Assembly (NCBI GenBank): GCA_963677135.2
Contig: CAXXLS010000017.1
Span: forward strand, 744,001-808,000
Direction of reading: 5' to 3'
From: Seleniibacterium sp963677135
GTDB taxonomy: Bacteria; Desulfobacterota; Desulfuromonadia; Desulfuromonadales; Geopsychrobacteraceae
DNA: 64,000 bases
Positions 40,749 through 49,439 of the stretch are shown here, one piece after another. Below the pieces are notes generated by a model. The model searched no databases, was not told where the DNA came from, and saw only the letters and a list, made by a program, of their open reading frames with translations. The translations under genes and the position numbers were made by a program. Numbering within the stretch: the first letter of the stretch is position 1; each line of letters begins with the position of its first letter.

Positions 40749-40778
40749 GATCCAATAAGTGGATCAAAGGAGACCTGA

Positions 40779-41528
40779 ATGTTCTCATTACCTTCTGAAG
40801 TTGCCGTCAATAAGAAAAACATTCTTGAACATCTGGCTCGCCTGGTCATAGAGGGCAGGTTGAAGTCGGATGACATTCTCCCCAATGAAATAGCGTTATC
40901 TGAAAAACTGGGCGTCAGCCGGACCATGGTCCGGGATATTCTGAAAACCCTTGAGAGCAAGGGCTTTATCGAGCGGAAAACCAATGTCGGCACCCGGGTG
41001 ATGGGGATTCATTCCTGGAACCTGCTTGACGAGGAAGTTCTGGCCTGGAGCTGTGGAGCCCTTACCCAGAGCCGCTTCCTGCTGTCCCTGCTTGAATTGC
41101 GCCTGATCATCGAACCTCAGGCTGCCTCCCTTGCCGCTCTTCGGGCGAACGACGAGAATCTTCAGGAAATCCAGAGCCATTATCAACGCATGGCTGACAG
41201 TCTTGAGGGGACCGAACCGGAAACGGCCTTCATGGACAATGAAGCTGATATCGATTTCCATAAATCGATCATGAAAGCCAGCGGCAATCTTTTCGTATCT
41301 CAATTCGGTCACACCATCCGTGCTGCCCTCTACCACACCATCTATCTCTCCAACCGGGCCAGCGAGCACACCTACCAGAGTCTTGAAGCACACAAATCTG
41401 TGCTTGATGCAATAGAAAACCGTAATTCGCAAGAAGCCTATCTGCGCATGGCCAATGTCCTGAGCAACACCATCAGGGACTTGGGCCTGCAGACAACCGG
41501 AATTGTCCTGTTGAACCAGCAACAGTAA
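40779..41528 (+). CDS. GntR-family (FadR/FCD subfamily) transcriptional regulator
   Basis: 249 residues. An N-terminal winged helix-turn-helix (ILPNEIALSEKLGVSRTMVRDILKTLESKGFIERK, about 38-72) is joined to an all-helical FCD effector domain. Likely metal or ligand residues are in LLELRLIIEPQAA, NEADIDFHKSIMKASGN and EAHKSVLDAI. Relatives such as DgoR, UxuR and LldR sense sugar acids or hydroxy acids. It sits at the head of the catabolic island and just downstream of a matching palindrome, so it probably represses itself and the operon until an acidic sugar or keto-deoxy intermediate binds. The ligand is not known. Confidence 0.9.
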   Translation: MFSLPSEVAVNKKNILEHLARLVIEGRLKSDDILPNEIALSEKLGVSRTMVRDILKTLESKGFIERKTNVGTRVMGIHSWNLLDEEVLAWSCGALTQSRFLLSLLELRLIIEPQAASLAALRANDENLQEIQSHYQRMADSLEGTEPETAFMDNEADIDFHKSIMKASGNLFVSQFGHTIRAALYHTIYLSNRASEHTYQSLEAHKSVLDAIENRNSQEAYLRMANVLSNTIRDLGLQTTGIVLLNQQQ

Positions 41529-41599
41529 CAATCGAAGTGGTCGTGTTCCTTAACCAGCTTCCATGATGGAAGCGAATACCTCAGCAGAAGGAGAGATGT

Positions 41600-42604
41600 A
41601 TGAAGATTGGCAAGAAGTTGTTGGCAGTATTGGCAATCATGGTCATGTTGACCGGAACCTCATTTGCGGCAGAGTACAATTGGGCCCTCCAGACCTCAGG
41701 TGCCGCTGGTGACGACGTCACCCGTTTCCTCGAGCAATTCGCCAAGTGGGTCAAGGAAGATACCAACGGACGGATCGATATCGCCATCATGCCTGCCGAC
41801 TCGGTTGTCAAGTACACCGAAACCCTGGACGCCGTCGGTGCCAATATCATCCAGATGGAATCGACTGACCCGTCCTATTTCGCAGGGAAAGACCCGGCTT
41901 TCTCCCTGATCGGCAACATGGTCGGCGCCTGGAGTGATCCTTCCCAGCTATTCGACTTTATGGAAAACGGTGGCGGCTTCGAAATCTTCGACAGACTGCT
42001 TAATCAGTACAATGTGAAACTTGTCGGTGTCGCCTGTACCGGTGTCGAGGCGTTTGTATCCAAAAAGCCGATCCGTAGCGTTGAGGATCTGAAAGGCATC
42101 AAACTGCGCGCTCCTCAGGGGATGGTCAACAATGTTTTCGCCGCCGTTGGCGCGACTCCGGTTAACCTGCCCGGTTCCGAAGTTTACACCTCCCTGGAAA
42201 AAGGCGTTATCGATGCCGCCGACTATACCGTTTTTGCCACCAACCAGGCCCAGGGGATGAACGACATCGCCCGTTATCCGATCTATCCCGGCTTCCATTC
42301 CATGCCGACCATGCAGCTGACCCTGAACCTCGACGTCTGGAAATCCCTGCCGGCCGATCTGCAGAAAATCCTCATGGACGACGTCAAGCGTTTCCGTGAC
42401 TACATGGTTGCAGAACATCACAAGCTGGACCTTGAAGCCGTCAAGGAAGCAAAAGCCAAGGGGATCGAAGTTATCTCCTGGCCGCCGGAAGAGGTTGCAA
42501 AATTCCGGGAGATCGCCAAGACCCAATGGCCTAAGTGGTCCAATTCCCCCACCGCTAAAGAATGGGCTGACGCTGTCGCCAAATACTGGGATTCCAAAAA
42601 GTAA
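41600..42604 (+). CDS. dctP: TRAP transporter solute-binding protein (DctP family)
   Basis: 334 residues with a signal peptide (MKIGKKLLAVLAIMVMLTGTSFA, cut before AEYNW) and a strong aaggaga ribosome-binding site. The DctP fold is shown by the region around KKPIRSVEDLKGIKLRAPQG, whose arginine normally binds the ligand carboxylate, and by GSEVYTSLEKGVIDAAD. It would capture an organic or sugar acid in the periplasm and hand it to DctQM. An 8-bp inverted repeat (41557-41573) lies between the regulator and this gene. A strong hairpin follows, which should raise dctP transcript over dctQM. Confidence 0.94.
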   Translation: MKIGKKLLAVLAIMVMLTGTSFAAEYNWALQTSGAAGDDVTRFLEQFAKWVKEDTNGRIDIAIMPADSVVKYTETLDAVGANIIQMESTDPSYFAGKDPAFSLIGNMVGAWSDPSQLFDFMENGGGFEIFDRLLNQYNVKLVGVACTGVEAFVSKKPIRSVEDLKGIKLRAPQGMVNNVFAAVGATPVNLPGSEVYTSLEKGVIDAADYTVFATNQAQGMNDIARYPIYPGFHSMPTMQLTLNLDVWKSLPADLQKILMDDVKRFRDYMVAEHHKLDLEAVKEAKAKGIEVISWPPEEVAKFREIAKTQWPKWSNSPTAKEWADAVAKYWDSKK

Positions 42605-42620
42605 TCTGATGGCCTGACCG

Positions 42621-42657
42621 AAAGGGCCCCTGACGCTGCGCAAGGGGCCCTTTTTTT
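42621..42657 (+). terminator. Intra-operon (attenuating) terminator between dctP and dctQ
   Basis: A perfect 11-bp stem, aaagggcccct/aggggcccttt (42621-42631 and 42643-42653), with an 11-nt loop, runs into a 7-T tract. Partial termination here would make more binding protein than membrane subunits. Confidence 0.9.
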
Positions 42658-42689
42658 GAACAGATTTTTCTTTAACTGCAGGGATTGTT

Positions 42690-43229
42690 ATGGAAGAGCA
42701 AGAAGATATTTTGGTTGATAAGTGCGAGACAGCACTGGACCGTTGGATCGTGAAACTGGGTGATGTCGTGACCTGGCTTTATGTTATCGCCGTCATCATC
42801 AGTTTTTACGAAGTTATCATGCGCTATTTCTTCAATTCTCCGACGGTGTGGGTGCATGAAACCACGATCGCAATCGTCGGCATGGCCATGGCTTATGGCG
42901 GTATCTACTGTTTCAGTAACGACAGCCATATCTCTGTGGAAATTGTCAGGGATCTTTTCCCCAAAAAATGGCAGAAGCGGATCGCGATTTTCGTCGATTT
43001 TCTGGTGCTCATCTTCTCTATCGGGGGCACCTACGCCATGTGGTACATGACCTCCAGATCGATTCTCACCCCTGCCGGTGATTTCTACATGCAGCGTTCC
43101 GGATCCGCCATGAACAGTGTCTGGCCGACCGTTACCAAAATTTTCATTCTGATCGTCTTCTGTATCCTGGTCTTGCAGGCCTTTCTGCACCTGATCAAGA
43201 AGATCAGAACTTACGGCGAAGAGGAGTAG
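42690..43229 (+). CDS. dctQ: TRAP transporter small membrane subunit (DctQ family)
   Basis: 179 residues with four predicted membrane helices (about 28-48, 60-85 with VWVHETTIAIVGMAMAYGG, 102-122, 143-165). The conserved arginine/helix pattern EVIMRYFFNSPTVWVHE is typical of DctQ. It forms the integral inner-membrane complex with DctM and is driven by sodium or proton gradients. It ends 5 nt before dctM. Confidence 0.92.
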   Translation: MEEQEDILVDKCETALDRWIVKLGDVVTWLYVIAVIISFYEVIMRYFFNSPTVWVHETTIAIVGMAMAYGGIYCFSNDSHISVEIVRDLFPKKWQKRIAIFVDFLVLIFSIGGTYAMWYMTSRSILTPAGDFYMQRSGSAMNSVWPTVTKIFILIVFCILVLQAFLHLIKKIRTYGEEE

Positions 43230-43234
43230 CGACT

Positions 43235-44557
43235 ATGTTAGGTTTAAGTGCAATGGGAATAGGAGCTGCCACTCTACTGATTTTCGTCATGATGGTTGCA
43301 CTGCTGCTTATTGGCATGCCCCTCGGTTTTCTGACCGGTCTGGTCGCTCTGTTTTTCACCTTCGGCTGGTTCGGCCCCATGGCCGTCGGCATGATCGGGA
43401 CCCGGGTTTTCTCATTCGTCACCGAATATTCACTGGTGGCCATACCCATGTTTGTTTTCATGGCGAGCCTCCTGGACAAAACCGGGGTCGCTCGAGACCT
43501 TTACAACGCCATGCGCATTATCGCCGGGCGCCTGAAGGGAGGCGTCGGTGTTCAGACAGTCGTCGTTGCCGCCCTGCTTGCGGCCATGTCCGGTATTATC
43601 GGGGGCGAGACTGTCCTGCTCGGCATGCTGGCTCTGCCCCAGATGCTGCGCCTCGGTTACGACAAGAACCTCGCCATTGGTACTGTTGTGGCCGGTGGCT
43701 CCCTTGGGACCATGATCCCGCCGAGTATCGTCCTTATCATGTACGGGATGACTTCCAACGTTTCCATCGGGGAACTGTTCACCGCGGCGGTCGTACCCGG
43801 CCTGATCCTGGTCTCCATGTACATTCTTTACATTCTGATCCGCTGCTATATCAATCCGCAAATGGGACCGCCAGCACCGCCCAATGAGATCGCCATGACG
43901 CCCAAGGAAAAAATGAAGGCTGTCGGTGACGTCCTGCTGCCGCTGACCATCGTGGTCTGGGTTCTGGGCAGTATTTACGGCGGTATCGCTTCGGTTACCG
44001 AAGCGGCCTGTATGGGTGTTATCGGGGTTGTGCTTTCGGCGATAATCCGTCGCGAACTGAGTTACGATATTGTTCACTCGGCTCTGCGCCAGACCATGCG
44101 AACCTGCGGTATGATCATCTGGATCGGTATCGGGGCCAGTGCCGTGGTCGGGATCTACAACCTGATGGGCGGCAAGCGGTTTGTCGAACAGGCCATTCTC
44201 GGTCTGGATGTCCACCCCATGATCATCATCCTGCTGATGATGATCATCCTGCTCATGCTCGGAATGTTTCTCGACTGGATCGGTATCGTCATGCTGACCA
44301 TGCCGATCTTCGTGCCGATCATCAAGGCCCTGGGGTACGACCCGATCTGGTTCGGTATCGTCTTCTGTATCAACATGCAGGTTTCCTTCCTGTCGCCTCC
44401 CTTCGGCCCTGCGGCCTTCTACCTGAAAAGCGTGGCCCCGCCGGACATATCGCTGTTCGATATCTACAAGTCGGTGTGGCCCTTCATTATCATGCAACTT
44501 ATCGCTCTTGCGCTGGTGCTGACCTTCCCGGGAATCTCCCTTTGGCTGGGAAGCTGA
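43235..44557 (+). CDS. dctM: TRAP transporter large membrane subunit (DctM family)
   Basis: 440 residues and about 12 membrane helices. Family signatures are VAIPMFVFMASLLDKTGVARDLYNAM, GGSLGTMIPPSIVLIMYG, and DWIGIVMLTMPIFVPIIKALGYDPIWFGI near the end. It is the transport channel that accepts substrate from DctP. aagaggag precedes the ATG. A long inverted repeat follows the gene. Confidence 0.94.
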   Translation: MLGLSAMGIGAATLLIFVMMVALLLIGMPLGFLTGLVALFFTFGWFGPMAVGMIGTRVFSFVTEYSLVAIPMFVFMASLLDKTGVARDLYNAMRIIAGRLKGGVGVQTVVVAALLAAMSGIIGGETVLLGMLALPQMLRLGYDKNLAIGTVVAGGSLGTMIPPSIVLIMYGMTSNVSIGELFTAAVVPGLILVSMYILYILIRCYINPQMGPPAPPNEIAMTPKEKMKAVGDVLLPLTIVVWVLGSIYGGIASVTEAACMGVIGVVLSAIIRRELSYDIVHSALRQTMRTCGMIIWIGIGASAVVGIYNLMGGKRFVEQAILGLDVHPMIIILLMMIILLMLGMFLDWIGIVMLTMPIFVPIIKALGYDPIWFGIVFCINMQVSFLSPPFGPAAFYLKSVAPPDISLFDIYKSVWPFIIMQLIALALVLTFPGISLWLGS

Positions 44558-44579
44558 GATCAGGCTGCGGGGTATCATG

Positions 44580-44623
44580 TGGAACGTCACCGCGAAAGAT
44601 AGCTCTTTCGCGGTGACATTCCA
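44580..44623. repeat. Long hairpin between dctM and the dehydratase gene
   Basis: Perfect 14-bp arms gtcaccgcgaaaga/tctttcgcggtgac (44586-44599 and 44604-44617) with a tagc loop, extended by a 5-bp outer stem after one mismatch. There is no T run, so it may stabilise or process mRNA or act as a bidirectional or Rho-type signal rather than as a classical terminator. Confidence 0.8.
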
Positions 44624-44688
44624 GAACAACCGGATTTGCAACTGAATACTGACAATAGCTCTTCTCCATGTATGCAAAGGTAGGCACT

Positions 44689-46851
44689 ATGTCGGATGTC
44701 AATTTTAAAGATGTGGTTATCGAAGAAGATTTCAACCCCTACAAAGAATGTATCCAGGGATTGGCCAACGAGCCGATCTGTGTTTTACATACAATCAACA
44801 GATCCTGGGACTTTGTCCGGAACATGGACCCGTCTCTGGATCCGGGTGAAGTGACCCTTGATGATATTGTTGACCGCCTGGTCAGGAACAAACCCCGGGT
44901 GGCCGTTATCTCGGGTTCCATCGACCATCCCGCCCATCTCAGGGATGACGTTCACATCAGTCTCGCGGTCCTGAGAATCTGGGCCAATGGCGGGGTGCCG
45001 TTTCATTTTTCCATTCCGGTTATCTGTGACGGAACCGCTCAGAACAACATTGGTCAGAGTTACTCCCTGGCTTCAAGAAACGACACCGCTGCGGCTGTCA
45101 ATATCACGTTCGAAGGCCATTCCTATCATGCGGCCTATGTCCTCTCAAGCTGTGACAAGTTCCCGTCAGCGGTGATCAGCGGTCTGGCGGCTGCCGACCG
45201 GGCGCGTCTGCACAAAGGGCGGGGTTCTTCGCCGGTCTGGGGCATGTTTATCCCCGCCCATGTTCTCAGGGGCGGGACGATACGGCCCGGAACCGCGGAA
45301 CGTCTCCAGGAGATCATGGAGAAGGCCCGCGCCAAGGGGATCAATGACCTGGCTGACGATATCGCTGAAAATATGCGCTATATTCTGCAGTGTTCTTCTG
45401 ATGAGGCTTTCTTCGGGCAGATGAAGCGCGCCGTCGGGTATGGCCTGATCAGTGACGCCGAATGCCGTTCGATCATGGATGACCTGGCTGCTGCGACCTG
45501 TCATCACAAGGGCGGGGTCTGCGCTTTCAACGGGACCGGAAACTCTTCCCGGACCCTGGTCAGTGCGCTGGGACTCACCCCGTCCCGCGCCGAACTGCTG
45601 ATGGATGCGCCTGCCGTCGATGTCGTCAACGAGTGTGTCGATCTGCTCTGGGGCTGCCTGAACAAGGAAGAGTACCGTATCACCAATATTCTCCAGAAGA
45701 ACTTTGCCAATGCCGTTCGGATCCACAATGCGACCGGCAGCTCGTCCAATATTATGCTCCATCTGCCCGCTCTTATGCGCTATGCAGGGTTTGACGCCTC
45801 CATCTGGGATTACGAGCGCATTCGTGAAACGACGCCGGTCCCGGAAATTTTCGCTCACAGTCTGACCGAGCACCGCGACACCTTTGTCCTGGCTCAGCAG
45901 TATGCATCCGGAAAGAGCAAAGGGATGGAGAGCCTCTATCGGATTCTGAAGGATCTGGGTTGTCATATGGACCTGGATGCTCCCACCATGACCGGCCAGA
46001 CCTGGGGCGAGCGTATCGAGGATTTGGATGAACCTGTCAGCGGAGGGTTCGACGAGGCCTCGGTGATTAGGACCAAACCGGTTCGGAAGACCTCAGGGGT
46101 CGAAATTCTGCGGGGCAATTTCATGTCGTCAAGCGTGGTCAAGCTGGCCGGAATGACCGATCGTCAGCTCACTCACTTTGACGATCACATCTTCATTGTC
46201 GACTACTTTGAAAACGAACGCGCCTGTCTCGATGAAATGTCGAGCATTCAGATCTTCGACAATCTCCTGAAGATTGTTGAGAGCATGCCTGAAGAGGTCA
46301 GCGCCAGGTTCCTGGAATATAATTCAAAAGGGGATGTGTCAAAGTTCGTAAAAGAAGATTTTACCGAACTTCTCAAAAAGGGCTATCTGTCCTTTGCCTT
46401 TGTCATTGCAGGGCAGGGGCCGCGTGCTTACGGAATGCCGGAAATGTTCGCCCCCAGTGCCAACCTCAAGCACCATCAGCTCCTCGAGGCCTCATCGCTG
46501 CTGATCACCGACGGCCGTTACTCAGGGGTGACCAAAGGGGCATGTATCGGCCATGTCACTCCTGAAGCATTCGACGGAGGTGGCATCGGCAAGCTGGCCA
46601 ATGGTGACCTGATGTGGCTGCAGATCGGCAAAAAGCATCTCGACATCATCGATCCTGAGCAATTGGGGGCCGGGAAAGTTGTTCCTTACGACACTCTCCC
46701 CGCGCGGGAAGAAATTGTCGCCGAAAGAATGACGATGATGCAGGATCGGGTTTTGGATATCGCTGCATGTAACCTGATGTACGACGTCTCGAGCTCCGAA
46801 AAGGGCTGCGTTCCTTATCCGGTCGACCAAAGAGCAACCAACCCGCTTTAA
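44689..46851 (+). CDS. IlvD/Edd-family sugar-acid dehydratase
   Basis: 720 residues from the ATG at 44689 (aaagg 8 nt upstream; ATG at 44668 is the alternative). It belongs to the Fe-S dehydratases that convert aldonates to 2-keto-3-deoxy acids: ICDGTAQNNIGQSYSLASR, the cluster cysteine in SSCDKFP, a second in KGGVCAFNGTGNS, NATGSSSNIMLHLPALMRYAG, and ITDGRYSGVTKGACIGHVTPEA near the end. It is about 100 residues longer than usual. The residue at the third Cys position of [2Fe-2S] members is Ala in HPAHLRD, resembling the PGHVHL of E. coli IlvD. Its neighbours (DgoK, DgoA) suggest galactonate or a similar hexonate as substrate, but this is inference. Confidence 0.88.
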   Translation: MSDVNFKDVVIEEDFNPYKECIQGLANEPICVLHTINRSWDFVRNMDPSLDPGEVTLDDIVDRLVRNKPRVAVISGSIDHPAHLRDDVHISLAVLRIWANGGVPFHFSIPVICDGTAQNNIGQSYSLASRNDTAAAVNITFEGHSYHAAYVLSSCDKFPSAVISGLAAADRARLHKGRGSSPVWGMFIPAHVLRGGTIRPGTAERLQEIMEKARAKGINDLADDIAENMRYILQCSSDEAFFGQMKRAVGYGLISDAECRSIMDDLAAATCHHKGGVCAFNGTGNSSRTLVSALGLTPSRAELLMDAPAVDVVNECVDLLWGCLNKEEYRITNILQKNFANAVRIHNATGSSSNIMLHLPALMRYAGFDASIWDYERIRETTPVPEIFAHSLTEHRDTFVLAQQYASGKSKGMESLYRILKDLGCHMDLDAPTMTGQTWGERIEDLDEPVSGGFDEASVIRTKPVRKTSGVEILRGNFMSSSVVKLAGMTDRQLTHFDDHIFIVDYFENERACLDEMSSIQIFDNLLKIVESMPEEVSARFLEYNSKGDVSKFVKEDFTELLKKGYLSFAFVIAGQGPRAYGMPEMFAPSANLKHHQLLEASSLLITDGRYSGVTKGACIGHVTPEAFDGGGIGKLANGDLMWLQIGKKHLDIIDPEQLGAGKVVPYDTLPAREEIVAERMTMMQDRVLDIAACNLMYDVSSSEKGCVPYPVDQRATNPL

Positions 46852-46861
46852 GGGTCCGGAT

Positions 46862-47752
46862 ATGATCGTTATCGATTGGGGAACAACCAACCTGCGGGCC
46901 TATCTGTGCAGTGAGAACGGCACGATTATTGACAGAAAGAGCAGTCCGCGCGGGATCAAATCGCTGTCCTGCGCGGATTATCCCGGAGTTCTGTCCGAAC
47001 TGGTCGAATTCTTTGCGGTGGAGAAGCCCCTTGCTGTGTTCATCAGCGGCATGGCTGGCTCCCGGAATGGCTGGATAGAGGCGCCTTACTGCTCGGTTCC
47101 GACCCGTATCGAAGACCTGAAAGCCGCTCTTGTCGAGCTCCCCGGCACTGTCCCGGGGCAGCTTGTCCCAGGAATCAGAGTCGTCAAGGATGATCTTTCA
47201 AGCGATGTCATTCGTGGAGAGGAAGTCCAGGTGTTCGGTGCCCTGCATCATCTTGGCCTCAGTTCCGGGCTGCTGTGCCTTCCCGGCACCCACAGCAAGT
47301 GGGTGCGGGTGACCGACAACACCATAACGGATTTTTCCACCTTTATGACCGGAGATGTCTTTCAGGGTCTGGGACAGACGATTCTCGGCTGCGATCCGGG
47401 GGATGCCTTTCATGATGAGGCTTTCAAGGCCGGTTTGCAGGGTGCGGAAACTATTGATGGCGGGCTGCTGCATCAGTTGTTCACCGGCAGAACGCGCCTG
47501 CTTGACGGTCAGCTGGACAGCTCGGCTGTTTCGTCCTACATCTCCGGACTGCTGATTGGTCATGAGCTCTTGAACAGCATCGGCCAGCTGTCCGGACCGG
47601 AGCCAGTCGTCATTATCGGCTCAGACAAGCTTTGTGAATCCTACCAACTGGCTCTTGAAGAAAGGAAGATATCGGCCATCAGTCTCGGCAGTGATGTCGC
47701 CACCTGCAAAGGGGTTGCCGCACTGTTGTCCTGCGAGGAGGCATTCAGTTGA
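46862..47752 (+). CDS. dgoK: 2-dehydro-3-deoxygalactonokinase
   Basis: 296 residues with DgoK features: MIVIDWGTTNLRAYL as the phosphate-1 motif, SGMAGSRNGWIEAPY, RGEEVQVFGAL, LPGTHSKWV, and STFMTGDVFQ. It phosphorylates 2-keto-3-deoxy-galactonate (KDGal) at O6 with ATP in the De Ley-Doudoroff branch. It follows the dehydratase by 10 nt and overlaps dgoA by 4 nt, so dehydratase, kinase and aldolase form a metabolic cassette in pathway order. Confidence 0.93.
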   Translation: MIVIDWGTTNLRAYLCSENGTIIDRKSSPRGIKSLSCADYPGVLSELVEFFAVEKPLAVFISGMAGSRNGWIEAPYCSVPTRIEDLKAALVELPGTVPGQLVPGIRVVKDDLSSDVIRGEEVQVFGALHHLGLSSGLLCLPGTHSKWVRVTDNTITDFSTFMTGDVFQGLGQTILGCDPGDAFHDEAFKAGLQGAETIDGGLLHQLFTGRTRLLDGQLDSSAVSSYISGLLIGHELLNSIGQLSGPEPVVIIGSDKLCESYQLALEERKISAISLGSDVATCKGVAALLSCEEAFS

Positions 47753-48396
47753 ACATCAACTTTAAGGAACTGTTCTCAAGTACCGGTCTTATTGGAATTT
47801 TTCGTGGCATCACACCGACTGAATCTACCGATATCGTCGGTGGGGCAATCAGCACCGGGTTGTCGATCGTTGAAGTTCCCCTGAACTCTCCCGATCCTTT
47901 GACGACGATCAGGACTCTCTCTGAAACTTTCAGCGAATCCGCTCTTGTCGGGGCGGGAACCGTGACCTGCGTTGCTGAAGTCGAGGCCGTTGCTGCTGCC
48001 GGCGGCCGATTGATTGTCACTCCCTATGCGCGGGTCGATGTTGTCCGGCGCGCCAAGCAGCTTGGTCTGTACGCGGTTCCCGGAGCCCTGACTCCGACCG
48101 AGATAGCCTCCATGCACGACGCCGGGGCGGATGCCGTCAAGATTTTTCCGGCCGATATGATGCCTCCTGCCGTGCTCAAAGGTTTGCGTGCCGTATTATC
48201 ACCCGAAATTCTGCTGGTTCCGGTCGGGGGGATTTCCCTGGACAATATGGAATCCTACATGGATGCAGGTGCGGCAGGGTTCGGGCTGGGGTCGTCCCTC
48301 TATCGCCCCGGGACAGGCAGAGACCCGGTCGCAGAGAAAGCCGAATCCTTCGTGCAGCACATGAAATACCTGCTCGCCAGAGAGCTCTCGAACTGA
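47749..48396 (+). CDS. dgoA: 2-dehydro-3-deoxy-6-phosphogalactonate aldolase
   Basis: 215 residues, a class I KDPG/KDPGal aldolase. Features are GIFRGITPTES (substrate arginine), EVPLNSPDP (catalytic Glu), GAGTVTC, the Schiff-base lysine in DAVKIFPAD, and VPVGGIS. It cleaves KDPGal to pyruvate and glyceraldehyde 3-phosphate. It starts at a TTG inside the dgoK stop (TTGA) with gaggagg 8 nt upstream, implying translational coupling. Confidence 0.93.
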   Translation: MNINFKELFSSTGLIGIFRGITPTESTDIVGGAISTGLSIVEVPLNSPDPLTTIRTLSETFSESALVGAGTVTCVAEVEAVAAAGGRLIVTPYARVDVVRRAKQLGLYAVPGALTPTEIASMHDAGADAVKIFPADMMPPAVLKGLRAVLSPEILLVPVGGISLDNMESYMDAGAAGFGLGSSLYRPGTGRDPVAEKAESFVQHMKYLLARELSN

Positions 48397-48431
48397 TTTT
48401 TAGAATTTCCGTTTTTGAAAGGGATAACAAA

Positions 48432-49418
48432 ATGCGTATCGTACAGTTTTTCCACCAAGAGAACCCGGCAACGACCCACGTCGCCGTGGTCGACAATGAC
48501 AACCTCAAGGTTGTCAATGATGTTTCCGGCACTTACGATTTGTGTCAGAAAGCCATTGCCTCCGGTAATGATCTGGCGACGACCATTGACACCCTCGGTT
48601 TTTCAGGAAGCGTCTCCTACCAGGAGGTCATCGATTCCGAATGCCTGCTGCCTCCGGTCACCCACCGTGATCCCGCCCATATGATTCTGGCCGGAACCGG
48701 GTTGACCCATCTGGGCAGTGCCAGCGCCCGCAGCGCCATGCACGCCCAGGCAGCCGACCAGATGACAGACTCAATGAAGATGTTCCAGTGGGGGGTCGAA
48801 GGGGGCAAGCCCAAGGACGGCCAGATCGGGGTTGAGCCGGAGTGGTTCTACAAGGGGGATGGCAGCTGGGTCGTTCCTCCCGGGCAGCCACTTGACCTTC
48901 CCGAGTACGCCCAGGATGGCGGAGAGGAGCCTGAAATAGCTGGGATTTACCTGATTGCCGAGGACGGCACACCGTTTCGGATCGGGTTTGCCATCGCCAA
49001 CGAATATTCCGATCATGTTCTTGAAAAACAGAATTATCTCTGGCTTGCGCATTCCAAACTGCGTCAGTGTTCCTTCGGTCCGGAGATCCTGATTGGCGAT
49101 CTTCCGCAGGATATCAAGGGGACCAGCCGTATTTTCAGGGACAATTCTGTTCTCTGGGAGAAGGATTTCTCCAGCGGCGAGCAGAACATGAGCCATTACA
49201 TTTCCAACCTTGAGTATCATCATTTCAAATACCCCGGCTTCAGGCGTCCTGGCGATATTCATGTCCATTTTTTCGGCACCGCGACCCTCAGCTTTGCCGA
49301 CAAGGTCATACCCGAGCCTGGTGACATCTTTGAAATTTCCGCCGAGGGTTTCGGGCGGCCGTTACGCAACCCGTTGCAGGCGGTGGCGTCTTCCAAACCG
49401 CAAATTAAAGCACTTTAA
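48432..49418 (+). CDS. FAH-superfamily protein of the AraD1/GguC type
   Basis: 328 residues. It has the fumarylacetoacetate-hydrolase fold seen in proteins called AraD1 or GguC in sugar-acid loci: LAGTGLTHLGSASARSAMH, VEPEWFYKGDGSWVVPPG, EPEIAGIYLIAEDG, GFAIANEYSDH, and a GDIHVHFFGTATLSFAD end. The acidic residues for a divalent metal are in EEPEIAG. Related proteins are proposed to process 2-keto-3-deoxy-pentonates, but the reaction is not settled. It is the first of three different FAH-fold genes in this island. Confidence 0.8.
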   Translation: MRIVQFFHQENPATTHVAVVDNDNLKVVNDVSGTYDLCQKAIASGNDLATTIDTLGFSGSVSYQEVIDSECLLPPVTHRDPAHMILAGTGLTHLGSASARSAMHAQAADQMTDSMKMFQWGVEGGKPKDGQIGVEPEWFYKGDGSWVVPPGQPLDLPEYAQDGGEEPEIAGIYLIAEDGTPFRIGFAIANEYSDHVLEKQNYLWLAHSKLRQCSFGPEILIGDLPQDIKGTSRIFRDNSVLWEKDFSSGEQNMSHYISNLEYHHFKYPGFRRPGDIHVHFFGTATLSFADKVIPEPGDIFEISAEGFGRPLRNPLQAVASSKPQIKAL

Positions 49419-49439
49419 AATGGTCCAGGAGAACACCTT

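Larger units (their letters stand above)
40383..40778. other. AT-rich intergenic region before the GntR regulator
   Basis: 396 bp without a gene. It contains a small inverted repeat tgtcgttatatcgaca (40561-40576), a promoter and two adjacent palindromes near the right end (listed separately). Nothing else is recognisable. Confidence 0.6.

Noticed and set aside
44689..46851. Missing cluster cysteine in the IlvD-type dehydratase as a sign of an inactive enzyme
   Set aside because: E. coli IlvD also lacks Cys at this place (PGHVHL), and the other two cysteines are present, so activity is plausible.
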